A stretch of 7,291 bases of DNA, taken from an uncultured Massilia sp. GTDB lineage: Bacteria; Pseudomonadota; Gammaproteobacteria; Burkholderiales; Burkholderiaceae. The notes under the pieces are model-generated. The model saw only the letters and a program-made list of their open reading frames with translations. It was not told where the DNA came from and ran no database searches. The translations under genes and the position numbers were made by a program. Shown piece by piece: positions 1-5,239 of the stretch. Every line of letters starts with the position of its first letter. The stretch's first letter is position 1. The stretch spans positions 1 to 7,291 of the forward strand of contig CAMPHU010000228.1 of the NCBI GenBank assembly GCA_946886065.1, in the 5' to 3' direction.

Positions 1-324
1 CACCTTGCGGATGCCGCGGGTCTGCGGGCTGTGCGGATCTTCTTCGGTGTCACACTTGGCGTGGTGCTTGCGGTGGATCGACGCCCACTCCTTGGTCACC
101 TGGCCCGTGGTCAGCCACAGCCAGAAACGGAAGAAATGGCTGGGGATAGGATGAAGGTCGAGGGCGCGGTGCGCCTGGTGGCGGTGCAGGTAGATCGTCA
201 CGCTCGCGATCGTGATATGCGTGACGACCAGCGTGTACACCACGAGCTGCCATGCGGAAAGGTCCAGCAGGCCGGTGTCCAGGAAGGCCAGCACGTTCTG
301 CAGGATGTCGCTAAAGAAATTCAT
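1..324 (-). CDS. Membrane fatty-acid desaturase, N-terminal part (cut by window edge)
   Basis: Reading down from an ATG at 324 the frame stays open for 108 residues to the edge, so the C-terminal part is missing. Two of the three histidine boxes of membrane di-iron desaturases are visible: HRHQAH at residues 47-52 (HxxxxH type) and HRKHH at 84-88 (HxxHH type), the latter followed by the familiar DPHSP at 96-100. A hydrophobic stretch at about 25-46 precedes box 1 and another at about 63-75 lies between the boxes, as expected for an inner-membrane enzyme with its di-iron site facing the cytoplasm. Family knowledge: such enzymes insert a double bond in an acyl-CoA or lipid-bound acyl chain using O2 and an electron donor. 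Regiospecificity and substrate cannot be told here. GGAG lies five bases before the ATG and supports this start. The gene follows the mscS-type gene on the same strand with its own candidate promoter. Confidence 0.88.
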   Translation of the reverse strand, partial: MNFFSDILQNVLAFLDTGLLDLSAWQLVVYTLVVTHITIASVTIYLHRHQAHRALDLHPIPSHFFRFWLWLTTGQVTKEWASIHRKHHAKCDTEEDPHSPQTRGIRKV

Positions 325-364
325 TCAGTCTCCATGTAGGTCGTGTCCGAGGCGCAATAAGGCA

Positions 365-390
365 TACGTTCACGTAACGCGCATATTTTA
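365..390 (-). promoter_or_regulatory. Candidate desaturase promoter -10 with adjoining palindrome
   Basis: On the minus strand a TAAAAT (385-390) resembles a -10 box; the hexamer 17 bases upstream (TGCCGT) is a poor -35. Transcription would begin near 378, about 54 bases before the desaturase ATG. Just inside that start lies a perfect inverted repeat, TACGT-N2-ACGTA (365-376). A palindrome over the first transcribed bases is a common position for a repressor operator, and desaturase genes are often controlled by TetR-family lipid sensors, but no regulator is encoded in view. The repeat is seen directly; promoter and operator roles are inference. Confidence 0.3.
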
Positions 391-426
391 CGCGGTTCTA
401 GTGACACACGGCACGGTTAGCTCGGC

Positions 427-1749
427 TTAATTTGCGCCGGATTGAGGGGTACGCGACACTACCGATGCTATATGCGCATCGAGCAGGCGTGTATCCATGG
501 CCGGATGACCAAGTTTCACCTCACCTTGTTGCACCAAGGCATAAATCTTCTTGTTGACGTCCGAAATCGGCCCGCCGGCGCCGTTTTCCGGATCGGCGAT
601 CCAGAAGCCGACTTCCAGCTCGTAGCCATCGGCCACGAAGGCGTTGAGCAGCACATTGGGCGCCGGTTCTTCCAGCACCCGCGCCACGCCTTTCGGCTGG
701 GCTTCCAGCAGGGGCATCACGGTCGACAGGTCCGATTCGTAGGACACCACCAGCTTCGTGACCAGGCGCTGGTTGCGGTTGGTGACCGACTGGTTCAGGA
801 CCACGCCCGTGATCAGCATTTCGTTCGGCAGCAGGGTCTGGGTGCCGTCCGTGCTGCGCAGCACGGTGTAGCGCGTGTTGATGCGCGCGACCTTGCCCGA
901 ATACTTGTCGAGCGTGATCGGGTCGCCGATGCTCAGGCTGCGTTCCAGCAGGATGATGAAACCGGACACGTAATTACTCGCGATGCGCTGCATGCCGAGA
1001 CCGAGACCGACACCGAGCGCGCCGCCGAACACCGACAGCACGGTCAGGTCCAGGCCGGCCAGCGACAGGCTGAACAGCACGGCGACCAGGATCAGCACCG
1101 CGCGGCTGACGCGCGCCATGGCCACGCGCAGCGAGCTGTGCACGCGTTCCAGGCCCATCAGGCGCTCTTCCAGCGCCGCGCCGGCCCACAGGGCCAGCAT
1201 CATCAGGACCACGATCGAGACCGCCCCCTGGATCAGGTCGGCAAGCGTGACGCTTTTGGCGCCGACCGGCAGGCTGGTATGTTCGAAGAAGCGGATCACA
1301 TCGGGCAGCACGCCCGTCAGGTGCAGCGCCACGCCGACCCAGACGATCAGGGCGAACACGCGCTCGAAGGTCTGCAGCGCGGCGCCCAGCGGACCGTGGC
1401 GCGCGAACACGCGCCGCAGCAGGTAGAAGAAGGTGCGGATCACCGCCATCGAGGTGAGCAGCGGCAGCGCCACGCGCAGCAGGTGCACGCTCTGGTAGCG
1501 CTCCATGACCAGCCTGGCCATGCCCAGGAAGGCCAGCGCCAGCAGCGGCGGCAGCACGCGGCCGAAGCTGGCCATGCCCAGGCCCAGCAGGCCGCCCTGC
1601 TCCGCCCGCTCGTGCAGCCAGGAGCGGTGGATCAGCCGCGCCAGGCCCCAGCCGGACCCGACGCACAGGACGATGGCCAGCGCCTGCCAGACGATGGCGG
1701 GCTGGCGGATGTCGCCGAGCAGGTCGGCCAGCAGGTCCGAGAGCGGCAT
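427..1749 (-). CDS. MscS-family mechanosensitive ion channel
   Basis: The 440-residue product is longer than E. coli MscS (286) because of extra membrane helices at the N-terminus: hydrophobic stretches at about 18-38, 62-81, 91-111, 131-149, 170-192 and 214-233. The MscS core follows: a Gly/Ala-rich pore helix at 235-265 containing GGALGVGLGLG (242-252) and MQRIASNYVSGF (253-264), then the beta domain with SIGDPITL (273-280), RYTVLRSTDG (293-302) and LPNEML (307-312), and a mixed alpha/beta cytoplasmic part to about residue 425. Family role: an inner-membrane heptamer that opens on membrane tension and releases solutes during hypo-osmotic shock. The N-terminal layout is of the larger MscS-like type, but there is no big periplasmic domain as in MscK or MscM. 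The start is supported by AGGAG five bases before the ATG; that AGGAG overlaps the stop of the upstream methyltransferase gene, which suggests translational coupling. Gating ion preference cannot be read from sequence. Confidence 0.95.
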   Translation of the reverse strand: MPLSDLLADLLGDIRQPAIVWQALAIVLCVGSGWGLARLIHRSWLHERAEQGGLLGLGMASFGRVLPPLLALAFLGMARLVMERYQSVHLLRVALPLLTSMAVIRTFFYLLRRVFARHGPLGAALQTFERVFALIVWVGVALHLTGVLPDVIRFFEHTSLPVGAKSVTLADLIQGAVSIVVLMMLALWAGAALEERLMGLERVHSSLRVAMARVSRAVLILVAVLFSLSLAGLDLTVLSVFGGALGVGLGLGMQRIASNYVSGFIILLERSLSIGDPITLDKYSGKVARINTRYTVLRSTDGTQTLLPNEMLITGVVLNQSVTNRNQRLVTKLVVSYESDLSTVMPLLEAQPKGVARVLEEPAPNVLLNAFVADGYELEVGFWIADPENGAGGPISDVNKKIYALVQQGEVKLGHPAMDTRLLDAHIASVVSRTPQSGAN

Positions 1750-1758
1750 CCGGGCTCC

Positions 1759-3078
1759 TTAGTCGGCGTCGCCGGCCTGGTCAGCCTGTTCGGCCTTGTC
1801 GGCCTGGTCCGCCACGGCCGCTTTGGCCTTGCGCTCCAGCACGGCGGCGAAGAAGCCGTCGGTATGGTGCTTGTGCGGCAGCAGCTTGAGGTAGTTGTCC
1901 ATCTCGAGCGGGATCTTCTGCTCTGCCAGCACCTGGTTCATCGGCACCAGCTCGAAGTCCGGATGGGTGGCCAGGAACTGCTCGACGATCATGTCGTTTT
2001 CTTCGTTCAGCAGGCTGCAGGTGGCGTACACCAGGCGGCCGCCGGCCTTGAGCAGGCGCGCGGCGCCGTCCAGGATCGACGCCTGCTTTTCCTGCATCTC
2101 GGCGATGGCGTCCGGCTTCTGGCGCCACTTCACGTCCGGGTTGCGGCGCAGGGTGCCCAGGCCCGAGCACGGCGCGTCGACCAGCACGCGGTCGATCTTG
2201 CCGGCCAGGCGCTTGACCTTGGCGTCGCGCTCGTGCGCGATCAGCACCGGATGCACGTTCGACAGCCCGCTGCGCGCCATGCGCGGCTTGAGCTTCGACA
2301 GGCGCTTTTCCGACACGTCAAAGGCGTACAGGCGGCCGGTGTTGCGCATGAACGCGCCCAGCGCCAGGGTCTTGCCGCCGGCGCCGGCGCAGAAGTCGAC
2401 CACCATCTCGCCGCGGCGCGCGCCCAGGATCTGGGCCAGCACCTGGCTGCCCTCGTCCTGCACTTCGATCGCGCCCTGCTTGAACAGCTCCAGGTTCTGC
2501 AGCGCCGGCTTCTTGTACACGCGCAGGCCCAGCGGCGCATAGCTCATCGGCTCGGCGGCGATCGGGGCCTCGGCCAGCTTGGCGATGACTTCCTCGCGGT
2601 TGGCCTTGAGCGAATTCACGCGCAGGTCGAGCGGCGCCGGGGTGTTGAGCACGGCGGCCAGCTCGAGCGCTTCATCCTCGCCGAACTGGGCGACCAGCTT
2701 CTCATACAGCCATTGCGGCAGGTTGGCCTGCATCTGCTTCGGCAGCAGCGAGCGGTCGACTTCCTTGACGCGGGTCAGGAAGTGGGTTTCGTCTTCGCTC
2801 AGGCCGCCGAGGGCGTCGATGCCGACGGTCTCGCTCAGGCCCAGCAGGGCCAGGCGGCGCATCGAAGGCGTGTTGCCCGAGCCGGCGAAGTCCGTGTAGA
2901 AGGACTTGTTGCGCAGCACGGCGTACACGGCTTCGGCGATGACGCCGCGCTCGCGGCCGCCGAAACGCGGGTTGTCCTTGAAGAAGCGCGACAGGGTGAC
3001 GTCGGCGGGCGCGGTAAAGCGCAGAACCTCGCGCAAGATCTCTTCGGTCTTGGCGAGGATTGCTGGTGGCAATCTCAT
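1759..3078 (-). CDS. RsmB/NOP-family RNA (cytosine-5) methyltransferase
   Basis: A 439-residue protein with the full signature set of SAM-dependent RNA m5C methyltransferases: SAM-binding motif I as DFCAGAGGKT (228-237), DAPCSGLGTLRRNPDVKW (301-318) with the motif IV cysteine Cys304, and YATCS (351-355) with the motif VI cysteine Cys354. In this family the motif VI cysteine is the nucleophile on C6 of cytosine and the motif IV cysteine helps release the product. The region before about 140 is helical and could be a NusB-like RNA-binding domain as in E. coli RsmB (16S m5C967), and total length is close to that of RsmB. Motif I differs from the usual AxPGGKT form, so this may be a separate paralogue; I therefore give no symbol and leave the target base open. 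The C-terminus (418-439) is an Ala/Asp/Gln-rich tail with repeated QAD units. It lies 12 bases after purN; AGGA seven bases before the ATG supports the start. Confidence 0.93.
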   Translation of the reverse strand: MRLPPAILAKTEEILREVLRFTAPADVTLSRFFKDNPRFGGRERGVIAEAVYAVLRNKSFYTDFAGSGNTPSMRRLALLGLSETVGIDALGGLSEDETHFLTRVKEVDRSLLPKQMQANLPQWLYEKLVAQFGEDEALELAAVLNTPAPLDLRVNSLKANREEVIAKLAEAPIAAEPMSYAPLGLRVYKKPALQNLELFKQGAIEVQDEGSQVLAQILGARRGEMVVDFCAGAGGKTLALGAFMRNTGRLYAFDVSEKRLSKLKPRMARSGLSNVHPVLIAHERDAKVKRLAGKIDRVLVDAPCSGLGTLRRNPDVKWRQKPDAIAEMQEKQASILDGAARLLKAGGRLVYATCSLLNEENDMIVEQFLATHPDFELVPMNQVLAEQKIPLEMDNYLKLLPHKHHTDGFFAAVLERKAKAAVADQADKAEQADQAGDAD

Positions 3079-3090
3079 GGGTGTTCCTGG

Positions 3091-3723
3091 TTAACTAGTG
3101 GCCTCGGCCGCGGGTGAGCGGTCGAGCAGCCGGACGGTGTCGCCTTCGACGACCACACGGTCTTCGACGAACAGGCGTACGGCATAAGGGTAAAGTTTGT
3201 GTTCCTCGGCCAGCACGCGCGCAGCCAGGTCGTCCGGGGTGTCGCCCGGCAGCACCGGCACCCGCGCCTGCGCGATCGCCGGACCATGGTCGAGCTCGGC
3301 GGTCACGATGTGCACGGTGGCGCCATGTTCAAGCACGCCCGCATCCAGCGCCTGCTGGTGGGTGTGCAGCCCCGGGAACAGCGGCAGCAGCGACGGGTGG
3401 ATGTTCAGCATGCGGCCCGCGTAGTGTTCCACGAAGGGCGCGGTCAGGATGCGCATGAAGCCGGCCAGCACGACCAGGTCGGGCGCGTAGCGGTCGATGG
3501 TTTCCTGCAGCGCCGCGTCGAACTCGGTGCGGCTGGCGAATTCCTTGCTCGGCACCACGGCGGTGGGGATGCCGCGCGACTGCGCGAATTCCAGGCCCTT
3601 GGCGTCGGCCTTGTTGCTGATCACCGCTGCGACACGGGCAGGCCATTTCTCGGCATCGAGTGCGCGCACGACCGCTTCCATATTGCTTCCGCGGCCGGAA
3701 ATGAGGATCACGATGTTTTTCAT
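3091..3723 (-). CDS. purN: Phosphoribosylglycinamide formyltransferase (GAR transformylase)
   Basis: A 210-residue cytoplasmic enzyme of de novo purine synthesis that moves the formyl group of 10-formyltetrahydrofolate onto GAR to give FGAR. Sequence evidence: an N-terminal beta strand and phosphate-binding loop SGRGSN (9-14); VVLAGFMRIL (84-93); LNIHPSLLP (106-114) with the catalytic Asn107 and His109; GLHTHQQAL (118-126); and HIVTAELDHGPAI (138-150) with catalytic Asp145. Length matches E. coli PurN (212). The start is set at the ATG at 3723 because the next residues, MKNIVILISG, are the canonical N-terminus; an in-frame TTG at 3756 would add 11 residues unlike the family. No Shine-Dalgarno is visible before the ATG, but a TACAAT sits eight bases upstream, so the mRNA may be leaderless. 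It heads the tight purN-methyltransferase-channel cluster. Confidence 0.97.
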   Translation of the reverse strand: MKNIVILISGRGSNMEAVVRALDAEKWPARVAAVISNKADAKGLEFAQSRGIPTAVVPSKEFASRTEFDAALQETIDRYAPDLVVLAGFMRILTAPFVEHYAGRMLNIHPSLLPLFPGLHTHQQALDAGVLEHGATVHIVTAELDHGPAIAQARVPVLPGDTPDDLAARVLAEEHKLYPYAVRLFVEDRVVVEGDTVRLLDRSPAAEATS

Positions 3724-3731
3724 AAGCCGGC

Positions 3732-3737
3732 ATTGTA
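3732..3737 (-). promoter_or_regulatory. Candidate -10 box for purN (leaderless start)
   Basis: TACAAT on the minus strand ends eight bases before the purN ATG, which would place the transcription start within about three bases of the start codon. No good -35 is visible: TTGCCG (3751-3756) is only 13 bases away, too close for a standard sigma-70 promoter. The 8-base direct repeat AATGCCGG occurs at 3727-3734 and 3757-3764, one copy overlapping this box. The motif is seen; promoter activity is inferred. Confidence 0.3.
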
Positions 3738-3793
3738 CCGTATCGCCATGCGGCAACCGGCATTCGGCGGGCCTGTTCGGCCGTTAGACGGAC

Positions 3794-4204
3794 TCAGGCG
3801 GGGTTCAGGTCGAAGGAATAGAAGACCCGGAACGGGACCTTTTTCTCGGCCCAGAACTCGGCCGCGTCGCGGAACACGTCGAGCAGGTTCTCGCGGGCTT
3901 CCTTGTCGAACTTCTGGGCGATAGGGAGTTGTTCCAGTACAACGATAAAGCCCGGCTGCGGACCGGCTTCGCTGATCGTCTCGGTCAGGCACTTGCGCAG
4001 TGCGTCGAAATTCTTGCTGCAGGGTTTGGGGAAATGGAAATTTTCGCCGATGCGCGCGCACACCTGCTGCTTGGTCAGGGTGTTGGCACAATGCGCGTAC
4101 AGGAAGTGATGACCCAGCCGCCCTGCTTCCTGCTGCAGCTCGGCGACGCGGAAAGCGCGGATCGACTGCACAAGATTGGGCGGCACTCTCATCAACAAAC
4201 TCAT
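3794..4204 (-). CDS. Barstar-like protein (barnase-inhibitor fold)
   Basis: A 136-residue protein without signal peptide or membrane segment. From about residue 44 onward it aligns by eye with B. amyloliquefaciens barstar: the segment NFDALRKCLT (65-74) matches NLDALWDCLT, IVVLEQ (87-92) matches the PLVLEW strand, LLDVFRDA (107-114) matches VLQVFREA, and the closing strand FRVFYS (125-130) matches ITIILS. The first 40 residues have no counterpart in classical barstar. Barstar contact residues are only partly kept: Asp35 corresponds to Asp67 and Glu76 to Asp113, but Asp39 becomes Lys71, Trp38 Arg70 and Gly31 Ser63. Barstar blocks the secreted RNase barnase; no RNase gene is visible here, so its partner is unknown. 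GAGG five bases before the ATG at 4204 supports the start; the frame is open further upstream to 4360, but that region has no family similarity and no better start. It lies 70 bases upstream of purN. Confidence 0.84.
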   Translation of the reverse strand: MSLLMRVPPNLVQSIRAFRVAELQQEAGRLGHHFLYAHCANTLTKQQVCARIGENFHFPKPCSKNFDALRKCLTETISEAGPQPGFIVVLEQLPIAQKFDKEARENLLDVFRDAAEFWAEKKVPFRVFYSFDLNPA

Positions 4205-4410
4205 TTTTTCCTCAAGTCGACCTGGTATCGTTGGTTTGGCCAAGACGTCACCCCTTGCGGCGTTTGGCACCGCCACCATTTCTTCCCCCGCTGTCGTTTC
4301 CACGCGCCAATAAAAATCCCTAATTTGTGTAAGGGTAACGTTTTGTGGTATTGGAAGCAACCCAAATGTGAGTACGGCAGCGCCATTTGTAAAAAACAGT
4401 ATGTCTGCAT

Positions 4411-4433
4411 GTCATCGAAATTTCGCATTGACA
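4411..4433. promoter_or_regulatory. Imperfect palindrome overlapping a TTGACA, possible operator
   Basis: The centre CGAAATTTCG (4416-4425) is a perfect 10-base palindrome. It is flanked by TGTCA (4411-4414 region, one base before the core) and TGACA (4429-4433, three bases after), which are themselves mutual reverse complements, so the whole is a dyad with a two-base offset. The right flank is part of TTGACA at 4428-4433, a perfect -35 hexamer, but no acceptable -10 lies 16-18 bases after it. The structure is seen directly; operator function in the divergent region is inference. Confidence 0.3.
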
Positions 4434-4480
4434 AGCTGGTTTTCATTCTGTGGCCAAGTGCTGCCGGAGAACGAGCTTGT

Positions 4481-4486
4481 TACAAT
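4481..4486 (+). promoter_or_regulatory. Candidate -10 box upstream of the glycine-zipper gene
   Basis: TACAAT matches five of six positions of the sigma-70 -10 consensus. The hexamer 17 bases upstream, GTGCTG (4458-4463), is a weak -35. Transcription would begin near 4493, giving a leader of about 105 bases that starts with the ATGCGG/CCGCAT inverted repeat (6-base arms, 14-base loop, 4495-4520). Low confidence because of the poor -35. Confidence 0.3.
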
Positions 4487-4598
4487 TTGTTGCCATGCGG
4501 ATCGGTTCGGTTCGCCGCATTGGGATTACCATGAAGTCCTGGCGATCCAACTTCCACGCGATCGCTCACCTGATCGCAGACCAATGACGAGGTAGAAC

Positions 4599-5138
4599 AT
4601 GAACTTCCAAGCCAAACTGATGATGTCGGCCCTGGGGATGGCCATCCTGCCGCTGGCGCAGGCGGCGGACTTCGAGGATTTCGGCCGCGTGCTGCGCGTG
4701 CAGCCGCGTGTGGAACAGATCCGTACGCCGCGCCAGGAATGCCGTACTGAATACGTACAGGTGCCGGTGCAGCAGGAACGCGGCCAGGGCGGCTCGATCG
4801 TCGGCGGCCTCGCCGGCGCCCTGCTCGGCAGCCAGGTCGGCAGCGGCAACGGCAAGGTGGCCGCTGCGGCGGCGGGCGCGATTGCCGGCGCCATGGTCGG
4901 CGACCGCGTCGAGAACAATGGACGCAACCTGGCTCCGGGCGTGCAGGAACAGGCCGTGCGCCAGTGCCGGATGGTCGAGGCGGTGGAATCGCGCACCAAC
5001 GGCTACGACGTGACCTATGAGTACCGCGGCCAGACCTATACCACCCTGATGAACCGCGATCCGGGCAACCGTGTGCGCCTGCGCGTCTCGGTCGAGCCGC
5101 TGGACGCCTACAACGACCAGTACAGCCAGCGCTATTGA
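4599..5138 (+). CDS. Exported glycine-zipper (2TM) envelope protein
   Basis: The 179-residue product starts with a typical Sec signal peptide (hydrophobic core 7-20, cleavage most likely after Ala22 or Ala23 in LAQAADF). No cysteine follows the cleavage site, so it is not a lipoprotein, unlike many relatives of the Rickettsia 17-kDa antigen. Residues 64-102 are a glycine zipper: GGSIVGGLAGALLGSQVG (64-81), a short polar turn GSGNGK (81-86), then AGAIAGAMVGDRV (92-104), i.e. two small-residue-rich helices able to form a hairpin in or on a membrane. The segment 121-168 (RQCRMVEAVE, then YDVTYEYRGQTYTTL) looks like the small beta domain often found after this motif. Cys48 and Cys123 are the only cysteines of the mature part and could pair in the periplasm. 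Function is not established for the family beyond envelope association. GAGG six bases before the ATG supports the start. Confidence 0.9.
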   Translation: MNFQAKLMMSALGMAILPLAQAADFEDFGRVLRVQPRVEQIRTPRQECRTEYVQVPVQQERGQGGSIVGGLAGALLGSQVGSGNGKVAAAAAGAIAGAMVGDRVENNGRNLAPGVQEQAVRQCRMVEAVESRTNGYDVTYEYRGQTYTTLMNRDPGNRVRLRVSVEPLDAYNDQYSQRY

Positions 5139-5144
5139 TGCCAG

Positions 5145-5162
5145 GGCGGCCGTGTTGCCGCC
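5145..5162 (+). terminator. GC-rich hairpin just after the glycine-zipper stop
   Basis: GGCGGC (5145-5150) and GCCGCC (5157-5162) form a perfect 6-base stem with a 6-base loop, starting six bases after the stop codon. Only TT follows, so it lacks the U-tract of an intrinsic terminator. It may act as a 3'-end stabilising hairpin or pause site together with the larger hairpin downstream. Confidence 0.35.
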
Positions 5163-5173
5163 TTCATCACAAC

Positions 5174-5202
5174 GGGTTCCCGTGCTTGCGCTACGGGAAC
5201 CC
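5174..5202. terminator. Strong hairpin, terminator-like but without U-tract
   Basis: GGGTTCCCGT (5174-5183) pairs perfectly with ACGGGAACCC (5193-5202) around a 9-base loop: the strongest inverted repeat noticed in the window. It lies 35 bases after the stop of the glycine-zipper gene and 37 before the next start, the usual place for a terminator. Neither strand has a T-run after the stem, so termination, if any, would be weak or factor-assisted. A candidate -35 for the next gene lies in its loop. Confidence 0.5.
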
Positions 5203-5215
5203 ATCCACCGATAAT
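5186..5215 (+). promoter_or_regulatory. Candidate promoter for the aminopropyltransferase-like gene
   Basis: GATAAT (5210-5215) matches five of six -10 positions. TTGCGC (5186-5191), 18 bases upstream, is a partial -35 and falls in the loop and stem edge of the hairpin at 5174-5202. Transcription would start near 5222, about 18 bases before the ATG at 5240. Position is convincing, the -35 is not. Confidence 0.35.
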
Positions 5216-5239
5216 AGGGCGATTCCATCAGGCTGCCCT

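Larger units (their letters stand above)
4205..4598. other. Divergent intergenic region, AT-richer, with candidate regulatory sites
   Basis: This 394-base stretch separates the minus-strand barstar-like gene from the plus-strand glycine-zipper gene and must hold promoters for both. It is visibly richer in A/T than the genes. Seen here: a short inverted repeat CCCT-N10-AGGG (4318-4335); a longer imperfect palindrome around CGAAATTTCG (4411-4433) that overlaps TTGACA (4428-4433); TACAAT (4481-4486); an ATGCGG-N14-CCGCAT inverted repeat (4495-4520); and GCGATC-N8-GATCGC near 4557-4578. For the barstar-like gene only weak promoter candidates exist on the minus strand (for example TTACCC-N17-TTTTAT near 4310-4340). 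A 30-codon frame at 4495-4587 is discussed as a finding. Open frames crossing the region lack recognisable products. Confidence 0.5.

Noticed and set aside
442..3117. An 891-residue open frame on the plus strand across the channel and methyltransferase genes
   Set aside because: It is exactly antisense to two well-identified genes, its translation is a His/Gln/Arg/Ala-rich mix with no motif or domain, and long antisense frames are expected in DNA with strong G/C third positions.
3724..3756. Alternative TTG start for PurN adding 11 residues
   Set aside because: MKNIVILISGRGSN is the usual N-terminus, and the extension includes the TACAAT promoter candidate.
4205..4360. A 52-residue N-terminal extension of the barstar-like protein
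   Set aside because: The ATG at 4204 has a good GAGG at proper distance, the extension has no family similarity, and it would use up most of the divergent promoter region.
4557..4578. GCGATCGC and the nearby GATCGC as a HIP1-like or replication-related repeat
   Set aside because: Only this local cluster was noticed; short GATC-containing palindromes are common by chance in GC-rich DNA.
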